A DNA stretch of 35,856 nucleotides, taken from Chitinophaga pinensis. Its GTDB lineage: Bacteria; Bacteroidota; Bacteroidia; NS11-12g; UBA955. The notes beneath the pieces are model-generated. The model was not told where the DNA came from. It searched no databases and was given only the letters and a program-made list of their open reading frames with translations. Each line of letters begins with the position of its first letter. Positions within the stretch are counted from its first letter, which is position 1. The position numbers were made by a program, and so were the translations under genes. The stretch lies in assembly GCA_945865625.1 (NCBI GenBank), contig CAMBFD010000002.1, positions 1 to 35,856 on the forward strand, read 5' to 3'. Below, in pieces: positions 33,534 to 35,856 of this stretch.

Positions 33534-34933
33534 TAGTTACAACCTCCTGTTGGGTTAATGTCGAAAATACTTGTTTTTTCTGTAATTGGGAACTGCATGA
33601 TAATGCCTTTGCAATTCCAAGGGTGACCGTGTACAAAAAGATTTTGTCCCTCAATAGCACCCAATCTTTTCACTTCATGAATTCTATCGCCTTGGAAAAG
33701 TAATTCCATTCTTCTTTCTGCACGCACAGCTGCTAGCACATCAGTTGCTGTTGCGCTTGATAAAACGAGCTTGGAATTGTCGGTATATGCTCGGGTAATA
33801 ATTTTATTAATATCGTCAATAGCTGTTGTTAAATTGCTATTTCTCATGGCATAACTTTCTGCACGAATGAGCATCATTTGAGTTAAATGGAACACTGGAA
33901 CATTAAAGAATGGAGCATTGAATTGATTTGATTTTACAAATTCATTTGCCGCACCTGCATTCACCGCTTGCAACATTTGTAAACGTTTATCAGTCACATT
34001 TCCTTTTATTGATGCCCAATATGCTCTATCAAGTTGACAAGTTGGAACACCAGGGGCATAATTATCTGAATAACCTCCACTGCGTTTATCAGTTATACCA
34101 GTGCTTACAACGGAGAAAATATGCTCAGGGTAAGCAGCGGGATCAAATAAGTCGGTTGTATCACTAAATATGAATTTTTTTGATTCAATGACATCATTTG
34201 CCATGGTTCCAGCGTCAGTATAATTTCCCATTTGGAAATAAACATTTGCAAGTAAAGCTTTTGCTGCCCATTTGGTGGCATAACATGGTCCATTGGTGTT
34301 CAATATGTTGTCTTCGCCTAAATTTGAGACCGCGTTATTTAAATCAGCTAAAATTGAAGTATAAGCCGCAGCAACATTTTCTCTAGGCATTGGCTGTGTA
34401 GTTACTTTGCGTTGGATTGCAATTCCAGGATGTGAGTTGTCTGAAGTAAATCCATAAGGTTGTGCATACATTCTAACAGCAGTAAAATGACCTAAGGCAC
34501 GAATGAACGCTACTTCGCCCAAGATTCTATTTTTATCTACATCAGATAAACCAGAAACGTCATTGATTTTAGATTCGACAAAGTTCGCTCTAAAAATCAT
34601 TCTGTAGATCATAGAATAATAACCACCACTCGTGGTATTGAAGAACAATACGTTATGGTTGTATACTTCTCTTAAATCATTATTGTTTGGCATGTTCAAA
34701 TTGTCGCCAAGCATTTCGGCCAACATTTGGGAAAATCCACCATGGGTATTCGCCAACTCGTTGTAACTACCATTCAATAGACGCTGTAAATCTTCAGCAG
34801 TTTTCACTGCATCTGCAACAGGAATTTCGTTCGGTGGCGGTGTTTCTATCATTTTTTCACAACCAGTTGTAAACAACCCTAAAATTGCCACCAATGGTAA
34901 GAAAACCTTTTTGTAAGTTAAAATCTTTTTCAT
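33533..34933 (-). CDS. SusD/RagB-family nutrient-binding lipoprotein
   Basis: Outer-membrane lipoprotein of 466 residues, the lid subunit that captures ligand for the SusC-type transporter. The lipobox is FTTGC with C25. The family pattern follows: TAEDLQRLLNGSYNELANTH near residue 45, a long TPR-rich helical region with NRILGEVAFIRALGHFTAVRMY near 135-156 and CYATKWAAKALLANVYFQMGNYTDAG near 217-240, and the C-terminal MLIRAESYAM, AVRAERRMELLFQGDRIHEVKRLG. It begins 2 bases after the SusC stop. The length is at the short end for the family. No glycoside hydrolase, peptidase or sulfatase lies in the window, so the ligand (glycan, peptide or other) cannot be inferred. Confidence 0.93.
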   Translation of the reverse strand: MKKILTYKKVFLPLVAILGLFTTGCEKMIETPPPNEIPVADAVKTAEDLQRLLNGSYNELANTHGGFSQMLAEMLGDNLNMPNNNDLREVYNHNVLFFNTTSGGYYSMIYRMIFRANFVESKINDVSGLSDVDKNRILGEVAFIRALGHFTAVRMYAQPYGFTSDNSHPGIAIQRKVTTQPMPRENVAAAYTSILADLNNAVSNLGEDNILNTNGPCYATKWAAKALLANVYFQMGNYTDAGTMANDVIESKKFIFSDTTDLFDPAAYPEHIFSVVSTGITDKRSGGYSDNYAPGVPTCQLDRAYWASIKGNVTDKRLQMLQAVNAGAANEFVKSNQFNAPFFNVPVFHLTQMMLIRAESYAMRNSNLTTAIDDINKIITRAYTDNSKLVLSSATATDVLAAVRAERRMELLFQGDRIHEVKRLGAIEGQNLFVHGHPWNCKGIIMQFPITEKTSIFDINPTGGCN

Positions 34934-34935
34934 GT

Positions 34936-35856
34936 TTAGAAAGTTAAATTAATTGCCAAACTGTAACTCTTCTCTTGAGGAGTTGTTAAATAAGTGATAC
35001 TTCCACTCATATTTCTGTCTGTTGCGTTTTCAAAGTCACGTGCAATCTCTGGGTCAATACCAGTGTAGTTTGTCCATGTTAATAAATTGGTTGCAACAAA
35101 GGTGAATTTAATGTTTTCGAATTTAGATGATTTCAAAACCGATTTAGGTACTGAATACGACAAACTAATATTTCTCAAACGTGCAAAAGTTCCATCTTGT
35201 AACCACAAATCTGTATTGATCCATGGAGTCGTAGAACCATGATTGAATGTTGTTAATGTCATTTTCGGAATATTGCTTTCATCACCAGGTTTTTGCCATC
35301 TGTCTAAAACTCTGCGATCCATATTCCAATCTGTAATTAAACTCATTTGACGCTTTACAGAACTTTCGTAAATGCTGCCACCAATGTTAAAGTAAACATT
35401 TGCATTTAACTCCCAGCCTTTGTAAGAAATATTATTTGAAACATTACCAAAAGCAATTGGCAAAATGTTTCCAACAGCCACGCGGTCAGATGGATCCCAT
35501 TTAGCAGTGATGTTGCCATTTATATCATAATATTGAGGAGCGCCAGTTTCTTTGTTTACTCCAGCATATCTCACCAAGAAGTTTGTGCCTACAGGTTCGC
35601 CAACAACCACACGGGTATCGTTCGTTCCACCGCTAATTGCATCAGGAGAATATACACCAATACTGGTAATTTTATTCCAGTTTCTTGCAATGTTGAAGTT
35701 GGTTGACCACTGGAAGTTTTTGGTTCTTACATTAATTGTTTTCAATGTGAACTCAAGTCCCTCATTTTCAATTTTACCTACATTGTCGTAGAAACTTCCA
35801 AATCCAATTGATACTGGAATTGATACGTTCATAATCACATCGCTCGTTTGTTTGTT
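34936..35856 (-). CDS. SusC/RagA-type TonB-dependent transporter, C-terminal part
   Basis: The last 306 residues of a SusC/RagA-type outer-membrane barrel; the reading frame is open to the right edge of the window, so the 5' part, plug and any N-terminal extension are missing. Visible SusC traits are NVGKIENEGLEFTL, FNIARNWNKI, GAPQYYDINGNI, NISYKGWELNANVYFNIGG, the final NLLTWTNYTGIDPEI and a terminal SYSLAINLTF strand ending in Phe, which is typical for outer-membrane barrel insertion. The SusD gene follows 2 bases after the stop. Energy would come from TonB-ExbBD, encoded elsewhere. Confidence 0.92.
   Translation of the reverse strand, partial: NKQTSDVIMNVSIPVSIGFGSFYDNVGKIENEGLEFTLKTINVRTKNFQWSTNFNIARNWNKITSIGVYSPDAISGGTNDTRVVVGEPVGTNFLVRYAGVNKETGAPQYYDINGNITAKWDPSDRVAVGNILPIAFGNVSNNISYKGWELNANVYFNIGGSIYESSVKRQMSLITDWNMDRRVLDRWQKPGDESNIPKMTLTTFNHGSTTPWINTDLWLQDGTFARLRNISLSYSVPKSVLKSSKFENIKFTFVATNLLTWTNYTGIDPEIARDFENATDRNMSGSITYLTTPQEKSYSLAINLTF

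Noticed and set aside
1-35856. CRISPR array, tRNA or rRNA genes, insertion sequences, toxin-antitoxin pairs or phage genes
   Set aside because: No regularly spaced repeats, transposase motifs, terminal inverted repeats, tRNA-like cloverleaf or phage-type proteins were seen; all gaps are short and accounted for.

Overview
The window is an AT-rich (roughly two-thirds A+T by eye) chromosomal segment from a member of the Bacteroidetes, probably a Sphingobacteriales/Chitinophagales-like lineage, although the order is only inferred. The phylum call rests on several independent marks: a SusC/SusD pair, two T9SS type-B (gliding-motility-associated) C-terminal sorting domains, a PorP/SprF protein, a fused SecDF, the gene run ftsX-DUF3098-uppP, a DUF3127 protein, near absence of Shine-Dalgarno sequences, and repeated TAnnTTTG promoter boxes. 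I see no tRNA, rRNA, CRISPR array, insertion sequence or prophage. The window is gene-dense and no gene-free gap exceeds 300 bases.

Layout. Positions 1-1832 (minus strand) carry a MeaB/ArgK GTPase cut by the left edge and tsaD. Positions 1874-10301 (plus) carry a TamB-type envelope protein, an FtsX/MacB-type ABC permease, an outer-membrane beta-barrel receptor and a small DUF3127 protein. Positions 10385-15306 (plus) are a T9SS pair: a large PKD-domain surface protein with a type-B sorting domain, and a PorP/SprF partner that carries a SPOR-like tail. Positions 15311-18147 (minus) are a tightly packed cell-envelope operon, ftsX-DUF3098-uppP-DUF4159, ending in a frameshifted C-terminal fragment of a NAD(P)H-hydrate dehydratase. 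Positions 18242-21144 (plus) hold a DEDDy exonuclease and a second type-B-sorted PKD protein.

Positions 21209-27772 (plus) form a mostly overlapping run: purL, an FAD-dependent oxidoreductase, an unrecognised secreted protein, a PolX-family protein and a GT9 glycosyltransferase. Positions 27856-32068 (plus) hold secDF and lysA, each followed by a strong hairpin terminator. Positions 32149-35856 (minus) are the distal end of a SusC/SusD operon with one small lipoprotein and one unrecognised secreted protein; SusC runs off the right edge.

The recurring theme is export and envelope assembly: SecDF, TamB, FtsX, UppP, T9SS substrates with their PorP partner, and a Sus-type uptake system. The main points of interest are a PolX protein whose polymerase aspartates are replaced while its PHP nuclease metal ligands are intact, a DUF3127 OB-fold-like protein ending in an SSB-like acidic tip, a PorP/SprF-SPOR fusion beside its probable substrate, a decaying NnrD fragment that was translationally coupled to DUF4159, and TAnnTTTG boxes lying only 4-10 bases before several start codons, which suggests near-leaderless transcripts. 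No wholly new multi-gene system is demonstrable from sequence alone.
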